The position numbers and the translations under genes were made by a program. Positions 17,507 to 26,247 of a DNA stretch of 64,000 nucleotides are shown here, piece after piece. The stretch lies in assembly GCA_965216335.1 (NCBI GenBank), contig OZ244154.1, positions 1,116,001 through 1,180,000 of the forward strand, read 5' to 3'. This stretch comes from JAHEJE01 sp965216335 (GTDB taxonomy: Bacteria > Pseudomonadota > Alphaproteobacteria > Rhizobiales > Aestuariivirgaceae). Under the pieces are notes generated by a model. It ran no database searches. It was not told the DNA's origin and saw only the letters and a program-made list of their open reading frames with translations. Every line of letters starts with the position of its first letter. Within the stretch, counting starts at the first letter, position 1.

Positions 17507-18301
17507 TCACACCGCAACCGGCGCGGAAATATGCGGATGGGCTTTGTAGTTGACGATCTCGAAGTCCTCGAAGCGGAACTTGTCGATTTCCTCAACCTCG
17601 CGCTTCAGCACCAGACGCGGCAGCGGCAGGGGGTCGCGCGCCAATTGTTCATCGGCCTGTTTCAGGTGATTGAGATAAAGATGGGCATCGCCGAATGTAT
17701 GCACGAAGTCGCCCGGCTTCAGGCCCGTGACATGCGCCATCATGTGCACCAGCAAGGCATAGGAGGCGATGTTGAACGGCACCCCGAGGAAGATGTCGGC
17801 GGAACGCTGGTAAAGCTGGCACGACAGCCTGCCGTCGGCGACATAGAACTGGAACAGGCAATGGCACGGCGGCAACGCCATGCGGTCGACATCGGCCGGG
17901 TTCCACGCCGTCACCAGCAAGCGGCGCGAGTCCGGCGTCTTTCGGATGCGGTCGACGACATCGGCGATCTGATCGATGGTCCCGCCATCGCGTGCCTGCC
18001 ACGACCGCCACTGATGGCCGTAAACAGGTCCCAGGTCGCCATTGTCGTCGGCCCATTCGTCCCAGATGCTGACGCCATGGTCGTTCAGATACCTGATGTT
18101 GGTATCGCCGTTCAAAAACCACAGCAGTTCGTGAATGATCGAGCGCAGATGCAGCCGCTTGGTGGTGACCAGCGGAAAGCCTTCGCCCAGATCGAAGCGC
18201 ATCTGGTGTCCGAACACCGACAGGGTGCCGGTCCCGGTCCGGTCGCCCTTTTGCGCGCCCTCGTCGCGCACCCGCTGCATCAGGTCGAGATATTGCTTCA
18301 T
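17507..18301 (-). CDS. thyA: Thymidylate synthase
   Basis: This 264-residue protein has exactly the E. coli ThyA length when started at ATG 18301 (MKQYLDLMQRV). It has the catalytic cysteine in LPPCHCLFQFYV, the dUMP-binding QRSADIFLGVPFNIASYA, the RRLLVTAWNP segment, and the C-terminal APVAV. It methylates dUMP using methylene-tetrahydrofolate. The upstream in-frame extension to 18538 runs into the CPBP protease gene and is not coding in this frame. It is followed by folA after 114 bp. Confidence 0.96.
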   Translation of the reverse strand: MKQYLDLMQRVRDEGAQKGDRTGTGTLSVFGHQMRFDLGEGFPLVTTKRLHLRSIIHELLWFLNGDTNIRYLNDHGVSIWDEWADDNGDLGPVYGHQWRSWQARDGGTIDQIADVVDRIRKTPDSRRLLVTAWNPADVDRMALPPCHCLFQFYVADGRLSCQLYQRSADIFLGVPFNIASYALLVHMMAHVTGLKPGDFVHTFGDAHLYLNHLKQADEQLARDPLPLPRLVLKREVEEIDKFRFEDFEIVNYKAHPHISAPVAV

Positions 18302-18342
18302 GCCACCATCTAACGTGATTCCCTGGATGTCCGGCCAGTTGA

Positions 18343-19140
18343 TTATCTCAATGGCAACAGCACAACCGATATGAAGTTGTTGACGGCGTGCACGAAAATC
18401 CCGGTCCACACGCTGCCGGTGCGCCAGACGATGTAGGTGAGCAGGATGCCGAACACGAACAGCGCCAGCAGCAGTTGCCAGGTGTAGGAATAGTGCAGCA
18501 GTGTCCAGCCGGCCGACGTCACGATTGCCGTGCCCCAAAGGCCGAGCCGCGTGTTGATCAGCGCCGTTAGAAGAAAGCCGCGGAAGGCGAACTCCTCAGA
18601 AAGCGGCGCCGCCACGGCAACAACGAACACCAGCAGCACCCACGACCATGTCCCACCCGCGGCGGTCAGTGCCTTGATCGGCTCAATGCCGCGCTCCAGA
18701 TCGGCCTCGGTCGCTCCGCTGACCAGCGACAGCACGATTTCCACCAGGTACAGGCACGCCAGCATGCCGACCAGAATGGCCGCATACTGCCACCACGACA
18801 GGTGCGGCCGGCGCAGCAGCAGCACTGTTGCCGGAGAGCCGTTCGGGTCCGAGCGCGACAGGAAATAGAACCCGGCGGCCAGCACCACACCCCACAGGCC
18901 GCTGAAGCCCAAAAGCCACCCGGCGCACGATGCGCTGGGCGCCGTGCGGGCCGTGTGCACGCATTGAAGCAGGTTTTCACCCCACCCCGGCAGCGCGAAG
19001 TACAAGGCCGCGAGCAAGGCAAACAGGCCGATGATCGAGCCGATCCCCAGCCCGATCGTCGTGGCGCACGCCGCCAGCGGCCCCCAGGGCGAAACGGTAT
19101 CGAACCGGCGCGGCCCGAGGATACGGTCAAGCAGTGTCAC
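18343..19140 (-). CDS. CPBP family intramembrane glutamic endopeptidase
   Basis: This 265-residue membrane protein has about seven transmembrane segments. The Abi/CPBP motifs are present: SEEFAFRG (the EExxxR catalytic glutamates), SAGWTLLHYSY (second motif with His) and HAVNNF (third motif). Family members cleave prenylated or membrane-anchored substrates or act in bacteriocin immunity; the substrate here is unknown. The start is GTG 19140. It precedes thyA on the same strand and may be independent of it. Confidence 0.88.
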   Translation of the reverse strand: MTLLDRILGPRRFDTVSPWGPLAACATTIGLGIGSIIGLFALLAALYFALPGWGENLLQCVHTARTAPSASCAGWLLGFSGLWGVVLAAGFYFLSRSDPNGSPATVLLLRRPHLSWWQYAAILVGMLACLYLVEIVLSLVSGATEADLERGIEPIKALTAAGGTWSWVLLVFVVAVAAPLSEEFAFRGFLLTALINTRLGLWGTAIVTSAGWTLLHYSYTWQLLLALFVFGILLTYIVWRTGSVWTGIFVHAVNNFISVVLLPLR

Positions 19141-19158
19141 AGTCGTTCGGGTTCCAAG

Positions 19159-19470
19159 TCAGACGAGTCGGTCCAGCGTACCCGTCTTCTGCGCCACGAG
19201 ATAGTAGAACGTGACCCGGTGCTTGTTGCGGTCTTCGGCCATCTGCTCGCAGACCGCCTTGATCGCCGCATCGGCCCGCGCCTTTTCCAGTCCGAGCTTC
19301 TTCTTGCAGAAATTGTCGCGCACCCGGTCCAATTCGTTCCGGTCACTGCACGACACCAGCGACGAGTCGCGGTTGCGCAGGGCAATGCCGAGGTATTTGG
19401 CAATCGCCGCCACATGCGCCTCATCGGCCTCCGGTGCATACCTGTGAACACCTTCGAGGTATTTGCTCAT
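19159..19470 (-). CDS. DUF2853 family protein
   Basis: This small cytosolic helical protein of 103 residues (MSKYLEGVHRYAPEADEAHVAAIAKYLGIAL...) matches the DUF2853 pattern known from alphaproteobacteria; its role is unknown. The ATG at 19470 is chosen over 19488 because GGGGGAG sits directly before it. It lies 18 bp upstream of the CPBP protease gene on the same strand and is probably co-transcribed. Confidence 0.85.
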   Translation of the reverse strand: MSKYLEGVHRYAPEADEAHVAAIAKYLGIALRNRDSSLVSCSDRNELDRVRDNFCKKKLGLEKARADAAIKAVCEQMAEDRNKHRVTFYYLVAQKTGTLDRLV

Positions 19471-19652
19471 CTCTCCCCCATTCAGCACCGGCCCATCCGG
19501 TGAACCGGTTGTGTGACCGGCGCGTCGTCTGCTCTCGATTTTGTTAGCACAATGTCATTTCAATACTGCAACACACCTCACTATCATAGCGTCAAGGACA
19601 ATATCTGTTACCTGTCAACCAAACGATAGCCAAACCTCCCGGGAAAAGCAAA

Positions 19653-20126
19653 ATGCACAGCACACTGAAAGTTCTCTTCGCCGCAAGCCTGCCAACACTG
19701 GCCCTGATCGGCGCACCGGCCCACGCCGACAGCACGGCAGCGGGCAACGTCATCACCCTTACCCAGACACCCTGCCAGTTCGTCGAGACCGAAGGCACCG
19801 ACCATGCCTACATGGTCAAGTCAGCCGCCGAGTGCAAAACGATCAACAAGACATCCGGCGCCGAGCGCGTCGCCAAGTCCAGCGTCATCAAACTGAAGCC
19901 CGGCGCCTATACCTTCCGGGTCACCAACAAGAACGTGCCCTACGATCTCGGCTTCTGGCTGCGCGGCCAGGGCATTACCGGCCGCGCCACCCTGCCCAGC
20001 GTTTCCGGCGGCGGCCTGACGACCGGTACCACCAAGGACTACAACATCACCCTGAAGCCTGGAAAATACTACTTCTCCTGCCCCCTCAACCCGACGCCTG
20101 ACTATGAACTGATCGTCGAGGGCTGA
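19653..20126 (+). CDS. Secreted cupredoxin-like protein lacking usual copper ligands
   Basis: The protein has 157 residues with a clear signal peptide (residues 1-25, cut near AHA-DS). The mature part is beta-rich: SSVIKLKPGAYTFRVTNKNVPYDLGFWL, then GTTKDYNITLKPGKYYFSCPLNPTPDYELIV. This has the order of a plastocyanin/azurin-like domain. Where blue-copper proteins have HN and CxxHxxxGM, this one has YD and CPLNPTPD, so the copper site is incomplete. Two other cysteines (CQF, ECK) could form a disulfide. It stands alone, convergent with the PHP gene. Confidence 0.7.
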   Translation: MHSTLKVLFAASLPTLALIGAPAHADSTAAGNVITLTQTPCQFVETEGTDHAYMVKSAAECKTINKTSGAERVAKSSVIKLKPGAYTFRVTNKNVPYDLGFWLRGQGITGRATLPSVSGGGLTTGTTKDYNITLKPGKYYFSCPLNPTPDYELIVEG

Positions 20127-20144
20127 TCCGGGCGGACCGTCCGA

Positions 20145-21095
20145 TTACGCCAGATCGCCCAGCCAGAACGGGTTCGACCAGGCACGCTTGCCGGCGTGGT
20201 CGATGATCGCGACGCGCAGCCAGGGTGACGGTCCGGCCGGATGCCAACCGTCATCCCTGGGATGCGTCAGCTTGGAGATGTCGAGCGCGATCCGGGTGAT
20301 CGCACGGGCCGTGCGGGTGACGGTGCGCGACGTCCCACCCATCACCGCGATGGTGTCGACCGGCGAGCACTCTATGGTCAGTTCGTCGCCGTCCAGGGCG
20401 ATGCTGTGAAACTGCGGACCCTGGCTTGAGTAGAAGTCGCCGGCCTTGATCGCGTCCAGCAGGGCGTCCGGGTCCAGGCTTTCGGCCTTGACGTGGATCC
20501 AGCCGCCGAAGGCGTCATGGTCATGGTCGGCGAAATGGGCATCGTCGGTCGCAATGGCGGTGAGGCGCTTTCCTTCGTTCAGCAGCTCGTCCATCAGGTA
20601 CCAGCCGCCGCCGCGGTCGGTTTCGCGCGCGCAACCGTGGTTGTAGATTTCCACCGCGTTGGCGATGTCGATCGAACGGCCGTCCTCGATGTTGAGTTGC
20701 GACCAGGCCGGGTGGGCGATGGTGACGAAGGCGCCGGCCTGTGAGGCACGCCGGGCGAGTTGCGGACCGGTCTCTGTTTCACCGCACGGCGCGAAGTCAA
20801 GCGGCAGACCGGTCGCCAGGATATGCCAGAACTCGCCGACCGACGTCTTGGGTGCATGCAATTCGGCACCGAGAATGGTCGTGAAACTGTTGGAGCGCAT
20901 CGCCCGGGTGTCGGCGACCGGCCAGTCGTAGATGTCGACGAAGTGCTCCGACAGGGTCAGGAAATCGTAGCCGGCCTCCTTATAGGCATCGCACACCTCC
21001 TTGGGGCTGAGGCGGCCGTCGGACAGGGTGGAATGGGTATGCAGGTTACCGCGCCAGAAGCGCCCCGGCTGAGAGAAGGGTGAGAGTACAGGCAC
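20145..21095 (-). CDS. PHP domain metal-dependent hydrolase
   Basis: This 316-residue protein is of the polymerase and histidinol phosphatase class. Motif I is GNLHTHSTLSDGRLSP (HxH), with LTLSEHF, AHPAW and ATDDAH supplying the other metal ligands of the trinuclear site. CehA/YciV-like relatives are phosphoesterases or carbaryl-type hydrolases; the substrate here is unknown. The start is GTG 21095 with AAGGA upstream. A C-terminal beta-rich stretch of about 80 residues (VSPVDTIAVMGG..., PSPWLRVAIIDHAG) is of the type seen in secreted or cell-wall PHP proteins, but no signal peptide is present. Confidence 0.88.
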   Translation of the reverse strand: MPVLSPFSQPGRFWRGNLHTHSTLSDGRLSPKEVCDAYKEAGYDFLTLSEHFVDIYDWPVADTRAMRSNSFTTILGAELHAPKTSVGEFWHILATGLPLDFAPCGETETGPQLARRASQAGAFVTIAHPAWSQLNIEDGRSIDIANAVEIYNHGCARETDRGGGWYLMDELLNEGKRLTAIATDDAHFADHDHDAFGGWIHVKAESLDPDALLDAIKAGDFYSSQGPQFHSIALDGDELTIECSPVDTIAVMGGTSRTVTRTARAITRIALDISKLTHPRDDGWHPAGPSPWLRVAIIDHAGKRAWSNPFWLGDLA

Positions 21096-21207
21096 GGGCA
21101 GTATGTCCTTGCATGATGACCGGTGACACCTAACCCGGTAAGGGATTCACCCTTCGCATTCAACGTCAAAACCGACGTGCAAGTGTCGGTTTCGCTGTAG
21201 ACTCAGC

Positions 21208-22182
21208 CTACTGCGCGGTCAGCACCGTGCGGCAGGCCTTGGGCAGGCTGGCCAGCGTCAACTGGCGCTTTGGTTTTGGCTTGGGCTTCGGTTTGGTGGT
21301 CTTTTTCTTCGGCTTGGGCGGCGCCCACGGCTTGTCGGAATACCAGTAAGCCAGCTCACCGCCGCAGCCGGTACCGTCTTTGGGCGCCGGCGGGTTCTGG
21401 TTGCGGCAGCCGGCCGTGCCCTTCGGGCACTTGATGCGAATATGGAAATGGTAGTGGTGGCCGTAATAGGGCCGCACCTTCTTCAGCCACGAGCGGTCCT
21501 CTTGCCCTTTCGACCAGCGGCACAGCTCACCCTTGATCGGCGGGTGCACGAATATCCGCGCCACTTCCGGATAGGACGCCGCGCGCCTGATCAGCCGGGC
21601 ATGCGCCTCGGTCCAGATCTTCGGATTGACCTTCCTGCGGCTCTTGATGACGGAAATGGCCGACATCTTCTCGCGTTCCTTGTAGGTCAGTTCGCGATCC
21701 GGCATCGGGGTCAGCCAAACATCGGCGTCGAGACCGACCTGATGGCTGGCATGGCCGGACAGCATCGGCCCGCCGCGCGGCTGAGCCAGATCGCCGACCA
21801 GCAGGCCCGGCCAGCCATCCTGGGCCCGGGCTTCGATGGCCAGGCGCTTGACCAGTTCGACCAGTTCGGGGTGGCCCCAGTTGCGGTTGCGGCTCAGGCG
21901 CATGGCCTGCCAGGCCGAACCGGTTTCCGGCAGCTTGACACCACCGGCCAGGCAGCCCTTGGAGTAGAAGCCGATGGCCCGCGGTTTAAGCGGCGCGGCC
22001 GACTTCATGCGGCCGAAAAGCTTCTTGGCCGGTGTCTTGGTAACCTGGCGTTCGGAAAGCTTGACCGTTTCCGCAGCGGCCATCGAGGGCAACAGAACAG
22101 CGGTTGCTGCCACGACCGCGAGAGCGGCGATCAGGCTATTTCTTTCGAAACGTATCAAGCGAGACGACCTTTGAATCATCAT
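21208..22182 (-). CDS. mepA: Penicillin-insensitive murein endopeptidase
   Basis: This LAS-family zinc endopeptidase cuts D-Ala-meso-DAP cross-links in the periplasm. The Zn motif HASHQVGLDADVW and the downstream HYHFHIRIKCP (HxH) are present, with RLIRRAASYPEVARIFVHPPIK between. A signal peptide (FERNSLIAALAVVAATAVLLPSMAAA) precedes the mature part. The tail is rich in Pro and Lys (PPKPKKKTTKPKPKPKPK), useful for wall binding. The start is uncertain: ATG 22182 or 22179 (overlapping sspB by about 45 bp) or TTG 22158, which has AAAGG upstream. Confidence 0.9.
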   Translation of the reverse strand: MMIQRSSRLIRFERNSLIAALAVVAATAVLLPSMAAAETVKLSERQVTKTPAKKLFGRMKSAAPLKPRAIGFYSKGCLAGGVKLPETGSAWQAMRLSRNRNWGHPELVELVKRLAIEARAQDGWPGLLVGDLAQPRGGPMLSGHASHQVGLDADVWLTPMPDRELTYKEREKMSAISVIKSRRKVNPKIWTEAHARLIRRAASYPEVARIFVHPPIKGELCRWSKGQEDRSWLKKVRPYYGHHYHFHIRIKCPKGTAGCRNQNPPAPKDGTGCGGELAYWYSDKPWAPPKPKKKTTKPKPKPKPKRQLTLASLPKACRTVLTAQ

Positions 22183-22651
22183 TCGAGGCATCGATGGGCT
22201 TGGCATCCTCTCCGGCATCATTGTCCGGCGCGGCCTCATGTTCGCCTTCGGCCGGATCACCGGATTCATTGTCCGCCTTGACCGCCGAGTCATTCTCGGC
22301 GACCTCGAACTGCAGACCAAACTGCACCGAAGGATCAAAGAAACCCTTAATGGCGGCGAACGGAACCGACAGCTTTTCCGGAATGCCGTCGAAGAACAGT
22401 TGGATCTCGAACCGGTCGTCGAGCACCTTCAGGCCGGAGAACTGGTGCTGCACGACAATGGTCATTTCCTCGGCATATTTCTTGGCCAACCGATCGGAAA
22501 TGCCGACGTCCGGCTCCTGTGTGCCGAAGGCGATGAAGAAATGATGCTCGCCGGGCAGGCCCTCGCGCTCGACGCGCTTCAGCGCCAGGCGCACTACGCC
22601 GCGCAGGGCATGCTGTGCCAGCAGGTCATAGCGCATCAGGTCTTCGGCCAT
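22136..22651 (-). CDS. sspB: ClpXP adaptor SspB (alphaproteobacterial type)
   Basis: This 171-residue protein begins MAEDLMRYDLLAQHALRGVVRLAL, the N-terminal helix of SspB. It has the substrate-binding core HHFFIAFGTQEPDVGISDRLAKKYAEEMTIVVQHQF, and the C-terminal tail VVSLDTFRKK is the ClpX-docking peptide after an acidic flexible linker. It delivers ssrA-tagged proteins to ClpXP. The ATG at 22651 has GGGAGA upstream. Its gene lies less than 100 bp downstream of the tmRNA gene on the same strand, so tag and adaptor are genetically linked. Confidence 0.92.
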   Translation of the reverse strand: MAEDLMRYDLLAQHALRGVVRLALKRVEREGLPGEHHFFIAFGTQEPDVGISDRLAKKYAEEMTIVVQHQFSGLKVLDDRFEIQLFFDGIPEKLSVPFAAIKGFFDPSVQFGLQFEVAENDSAVKADNESGDPAEGEHEAAPDNDAGEDAKPIDASNDDSKVVSLDTFRKK

Positions 22652-22744
22652 CAGGTGTCTCCCGCAAGCTGGATGCCAAGGCATCGACTCAATGGCGACC
22701 TTATAGCAGCATTGCCGTGGCGGCCACAGGCCCTATCGGAAAAT

Positions 22745-23107
22745 GAAGGGAGGGCTTCTGTTGCCAGGTGCCCTCGGACCCCGCCTAGCCCTGCGACGGA
22801 CTAGGACTTAATTTGAAGCGATCGGACTGCGTTACGCAGCCAGACGTGCTTCCGCATAGTTGTCGTTTGCAACTATTGTGTTCGGCCCGATAACGGCGGA
22901 ACCATGCCGAGCGAAAACCTGCCCTTTACACCCTCGTCGATCCTGTTTCACCCCCATCAGATGCAGTCTCTGATCTGGGGACGCCACCGCCGGCCATTGT
23001 CTCGCGCGAGACGGCATTTGGTGGAGGTGCCGGGTACTGCCCCCGGGTCCGAATGGTTTATTACGACGGCCTTTTATCGCCATAGCCGGCCCGAAGACCG
23101 GCATGGC
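22745..23107 (-). ncRNA. ssrA: tmRNA, circularly permuted two-piece type
   Basis: Read on the minus strand, the acceptor piece comes first: a GCCAT...ATGGC hairpin, then GGACCCGGGGGCAGTACCCG (T-arm) and CACCTCCACCA, whose CCA ends at 23019. The coding piece starts near 22955 with GGGGGUGAAACAGGAUCGAC, which pairs with the acceptor strand. The tag frame at 22835-22870 reads ANDNYAEARLAA followed by TAA. Downstream, CCTAG/CTAGG and GAGGGC/GCCCTC stems form the 3' pseudoknot region, so the boundaries are approximate. It rescues stalled ribosomes and tags the products for ClpXP. Confidence 0.93.
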
Positions 23108-23108
23108 T

Positions 23109-23137
23109 AATATAGTCGATTTCACGCCGGAGTTAAA
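23109..23137 (-). promoter_or_regulatory. Likely ssrA promoter inside the end of the rhombosortase gene
   Basis: On the minus strand, TTTAAC (23137-23132) and TATATT (23114-23109) are 17 bases apart, a good sigma70-type spacing. The first tmRNA stem starts two to seven bases downstream. The -35 region overlaps the last codons of the rhombosortase gene, which stops at 23122. Confidence 0.55.
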
Positions 23138-23760
23138 GGGCAGTAGCTCCACGGGAAATACCAGGAGCTGCGGGCGCTTCGCACGGCGCGGGCGACCGCA
23201 CAGGCGACACCGGTCGCAAGCCCGGTCAGATGGGCCCAGGTATGGCTTGGCCAGGCAAGCTCCGTGGTAAACAGTGGACCGAAGGCGGCCTCCCAGGCGA
23301 TCTTGGCCCCGGCGCCGGCAACCAGGGCCAGCCACGCCTTGTGGCGGGTGCGGGTGAACAGCTCCAGGCAGACATAGGCGAACAGGGCGTTCAGCACACC
23401 GGACAGGCCGGCGTAGCCCAGCGTCGTGTTCGAGACCGCGAGCAGCATCGCGCCGATGGCACCGCCGCCGAGGGCAAGAAGCTTCAGCAACGTGGCCCGC
23501 CCGGTGCGCGGCGTGGTCTCGATCAGCCAACCCAATCCCAGGAAGGCGGCAACGTTGGCGGCAAGATGGCTCCCGTCGAGATGGACCAGATGGCCGGTCG
23601 CCAGACGCCAGAAGTCTCCGCCCTGCACGGCAGTGCGGTCATAGACCAGGGTTTCGAACGCGCCGGGGATCACATGGGCGATCAGCATGGCCGCGGTAAG
23701 GGTCAGGGTGACCCACGGCATTTGCATGCCGTGGGCCAGGGACTTGAAGCGGGTCGTCAT
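23122..23760 (-). CDS. Rhombosortase (rhomboid-family serine protease dedicated to GlyGly-CTERM proteins)
   Basis: This 212-residue membrane protein has about six transmembrane segments. Its rhomboid-type catalytic pair is Ser120 in YAGLSGVLNA and His177 in WAHLTGLATG. The segment FWRLATGHLVHLDGSHLAANVAAF (residues 50-73) is the pattern of rhombosortases rather than housekeeping rhomboids. The enzyme is expected to cut the C-terminal tail of GlyGly-CTERM proteins in the membrane. An AAGGAGGA ribosome site precedes ATG 23760. It lies 24 bp after the VIT/vWA gene, whose product ends in exactly such a tail, so this is a single-target pair. The last codons overlap the ssrA promoter. Confidence 0.85.
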   Translation of the reverse strand: MTTRFKSLAHGMQMPWVTLTLTAAMLIAHVIPGAFETLVYDRTAVQGGDFWRLATGHLVHLDGSHLAANVAAFLGLGWLIETTPRTGRATLLKLLALGGGAIGAMLLAVSNTTLGYAGLSGVLNALFAYVCLELFTRTRHKAWLALVAGAGAKIAWEAAFGPLFTTELAWPSHTWAHLTGLATGVACAVARAVRSARSSWYFPWSYCPLTPA

Positions 23761-23784
23761 CGTTCTATCCTCCTTCTTGCCGGG

Positions 23785-25896
23785 TTAGGCCGCGCGGCGG
23801 GTCTTGAAGCCGAAGAAGGCTGCGATACCGGCCAGGATGGCACCAAGGAGGCCGAGATTGCCGCTGCCGCCGCCGGAGCCGGGCTTGTAGGTCGGCTGGG
23901 ACTTGCCCGAGAACATCGGCTTGGCGCTGTCGACGCGGGTGGTCTTCACCGGCTGGGCGGCGCGCTGTTGCCGGGCGGCCTGTTCGACGGCCAGGCGCTG
24001 CTTGTTGGTGCGGTCGATGCCCAGTTCGGCAAAGCGCTCCTCGCGCACGGTGATCATCGAGGTGAACGGCGAAACGATGCCGAATTCCTTCGAGGTGTCG
24101 ATCACCGACTGCTTGGCGTCGGCATCCTCGCCGAGCAACTGCATCTTGTAGAGCTCGGTCTCGATCGACTGGTAGGCCCACAGGCGCTCGACTTCCGGAT
24201 TGCGCGTAGCGGTTTCGGGGAAGTCGAATGTCGTGGTGTAGTTCACCGGCTGGCCGGAGATCTTGCCGGTCAGGGTGACTTCGGCTGCGCCGGCATTCCA
24301 GTAGTGCCCGAACAGCACCAGTTGCTCGCCGTTATAGAGCGTCTTGATGTCGTCGCGGGCGATATCGGCGATGCGCAGGTTGCCGCCGACCGGTTTCACC
24401 TCGACATTGAGGCCGTGCAGGGCCTCGTGCGTCACCTTGGTGGTGGCGTTGAGCAGCACGCCGACAACATCGTCGGAGTTGGACACCGAAACGGCGGTGC
24501 CGTTCGACAGCCGGGTGAGCGGCTCCAGCAGCGGCCGGTTGGCCGAATTGCCCATGATGGCGGTGAACAGGCGGATGTCCTTCTGCTTGGCGAGATCGAA
24601 GAACTTGCGGTTCTCCGTCGTGCCGACATTCGCCACGCCGTCCGTCACCAGGACGATGGCACCGGTGCGGTCGGCATCGAGCGCGTTCATGCCCATCGAC
24701 AGGCCGGCAAAGAGGTTTGTGCCGTTGTTGGCCTGGATCTGCTGCACCACGGCGGAATAGCGCTGGATGGTCTCGGCATTGACCGGGACGAAACCGTTGG
24801 TGATCTCGCGCGCCTGGGTGTTGAAGGTGATGATGCGGAACCGGTCGTCCGGGCGCAGCTTGCCGAGGGCCCGGGTGACGCCTTCGGCCAGCGTGGCGAT
24901 CTTGGAGCGCATCGAACCGGACTGGTCGAGCACGAACACCCAGTCGCGGCCTTCGGTGATCGGCTTGAGGTCCATGCCCGGTGTCAGGGTGAGGGCGAAG
25001 GTGCCACGCGCGGCGGCGTCCTTCTTGTAGCTCACGGCATCGACGCGGGCCGGCTGGTTAGCGGCCTGGCGCCAGTAGACGGCGACATCGGTGTCAAGGC
25101 GGGTGGCCGTCGTGGCCGCCATGGCCGGCGCCTCTTCATCGCTCACCGCCTGGCCCGTCGCCGGTTGGGCGGGAGCTGCAGCCGGTGCGCTGTTGTCCAC
25201 ATGGACATGCCAGGTGCCGTCAGGATTCTGGGTGATGGCCGCCTGCGGATGGGCCGGCAGCCGCAGCGCCTCGACCGGATAGTCGACGCGCAGGTCGAGA
25301 TCGAAGCTGAAATTGCCGGTGACCGTCTCGTTGGCAGTCCAGAACGACAGCTTCTGCTCATCGACCGTGCCCTCTTCCAGCGGATAGACGAAACGGCCGA
25401 TACCGGTGTCGAGCCTGGCCGGCTGGATGTAGGACAGACGGACGCGAACGTCGGAATTCGCCTTGACCGGCCAGACCTTCATGTCGAACGACTTGTAATC
25501 GTCCTGTTCGGTCATGCCGACCTCGCGCCCGGCCTGCTTTTCCTCGGTGTAGATCTTGCGGGCACGCTGTTTTTCGACGACTTCGCCGGTCACCGGCTTG
25601 CCGTCGATCCAGTAGGTGAATTCCGACACGGCGGCCTTTTCCGGCACCGGGAACGAGTAGACCGCTTCCAGGTCGGTGCCGTTCGGGTTGGCGAATTTCT
25701 GGTCGATGGTGGTGATGGCGTAACCGTCCTCGATGACGACTTTCACGTTGTGATCGCGCAAATCGAGCTTCGGCAGGTTGGATCCGGCCGGCGTCATCAG
25801 GCCGGCGGCACTGGCCGTGGTCGCCGGAACGGCTGAGGCAATGGCCAGGGCGCTGACGCCGGCGATCAGGGTCGTCTTGATGTGGTTGATGAACAT
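23785..25896 (-). CDS. VIT and vWA domain protein with GlyGly-CTERM-like sorting tail
   Basis: This 703-residue exported protein starts with a signal peptide (residues 1-30, ending TASA-AG). It then has a VIT domain (about 40-175, ALDATIDQKFANPNGTDLEAVYSFPVPE-type) and a vWA domain from about residue 315 with the MIDAS motif DQSGSM. A long C-terminal region follows. The tail is a GSGGGSG stretch, a hydrophobic helix (about 18 residues) and KTRR, the tripartite GlyGly-CTERM layout. Similar VIT/vWA proteins in marine proteobacteria are paired with a sortase; here the partner gene is a rhombosortase. GAAGGAG precedes ATG 25896. Its role is probably in surface adhesion or protein-protein binding. 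Confidence 0.88.
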   Translation of the reverse strand: MFINHIKTTLIAGVSALAIASAVPATTASAAGLMTPAGSNLPKLDLRDHNVKVVIEDGYAITTIDQKFANPNGTDLEAVYSFPVPEKAAVSEFTYWIDGKPVTGEVVEKQRARKIYTEEKQAGREVGMTEQDDYKSFDMKVWPVKANSDVRVRLSYIQPARLDTGIGRFVYPLEEGTVDEQKLSFWTANETVTGNFSFDLDLRVDYPVEALRLPAHPQAAITQNPDGTWHVHVDNSAPAAAPAQPATGQAVSDEEAPAMAATTATRLDTDVAVYWRQAANQPARVDAVSYKKDAAARGTFALTLTPGMDLKPITEGRDWVFVLDQSGSMRSKIATLAEGVTRALGKLRPDDRFRIITFNTQAREITNGFVPVNAETIQRYSAVVQQIQANNGTNLFAGLSMGMNALDADRTGAIVLVTDGVANVGTTENRKFFDLAKQKDIRLFTAIMGNSANRPLLEPLTRLSNGTAVSVSNSDDVVGVLLNATTKVTHEALHGLNVEVKPVGGNLRIADIARDDIKTLYNGEQLVLFGHYWNAGAAEVTLTGKISGQPVNYTTTFDFPETATRNPEVERLWAYQSIETELYKMQLLGEDADAKQSVIDTSKEFGIVSPFTSMITVREERFAELGIDRTNKQRLAVEQAARQQRAAQPVKTTRVDSAKPMFSGKSQPTYKPGSGGGSGNLGLLGAILAGIAAFFGFKTRRAA

Positions 25897-25923
25897 GGCA
25901 GGTGCTCCTTCATAATTGATCGG

Positions 25924-25993
25924 TGTTCATTTCCTGAACGCATTAATTGAGCAACGTTCATTTGCAATATGACACATCCCTGAACAATGTTCA
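25924..25993. promoter_or_regulatory. Candidate TetR operators
   Basis: The 351-bp divergent gap between the VIT/vWA gene and the TetR gene is much more AT-rich than its flanks. It contains a perfect palindrome TGAACAATGTTCA (25981-25993), an inverted pair GTTCA-TTTCC-TGAAC (25925-25939) and a further GTTCA half-site at 25956-25960. The repeated GTTCA/TGAAC units suggest multiple binding sites for the neighbouring TetR protein. The rest of the gap up to 26247 shows no gene. Confidence 0.6.
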
Positions 25994-26247
25994 ATATAAA
26001 ATTTCAATCCTCTCCATTGCATGGTAAATAGACAGGTGCGGCCCGACACGCCAGCACCCGGAACGCGGTTGTGCGCATACCGTTGGCCGGGTACAGCAGC
26101 GCCGGTGAATCGTGCTAGGTCCTGTGGACCTTCAGGGTTACAGGCCCTAGATCACGACTGGTGCCGTTTGATTACTGGCAACAGGTCCAGGCAGGGCATA
26201 GGATGATTGCGGGTCAACATGCATGGCCGGATCGGGGAGAGTGGAAC

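Noticed and set aside
16199..18313. 704-codon open frame on the plus strand
   Set aside because: Antisense to cbs, folA and thyA, which are clearly real; composition is Arg/His-rich as expected for a shadow.
22832..23530. Minus-strand frame whose end reads ANDNYAEARLAA
   Set aside because: The last codons are the tmRNA tag and the rest is an out-of-frame reading of ssrA and the rhombosortase gene.
23122..23760. Sortase or housekeeping rhomboid assignment for the membrane protease
   Set aside because: There is no sortase TLxTC motif, and the GHLVHLDGSH segment plus the neighbouring tail-bearing substrate fit rhombosortase better than a general rhomboid.
23230..25836. 868-codon open frame on the plus strand
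   Set aside because: Antisense to the VIT/vWA and rhombosortase genes; low-complexity Gly/Arg/Val/His sequence without domains.
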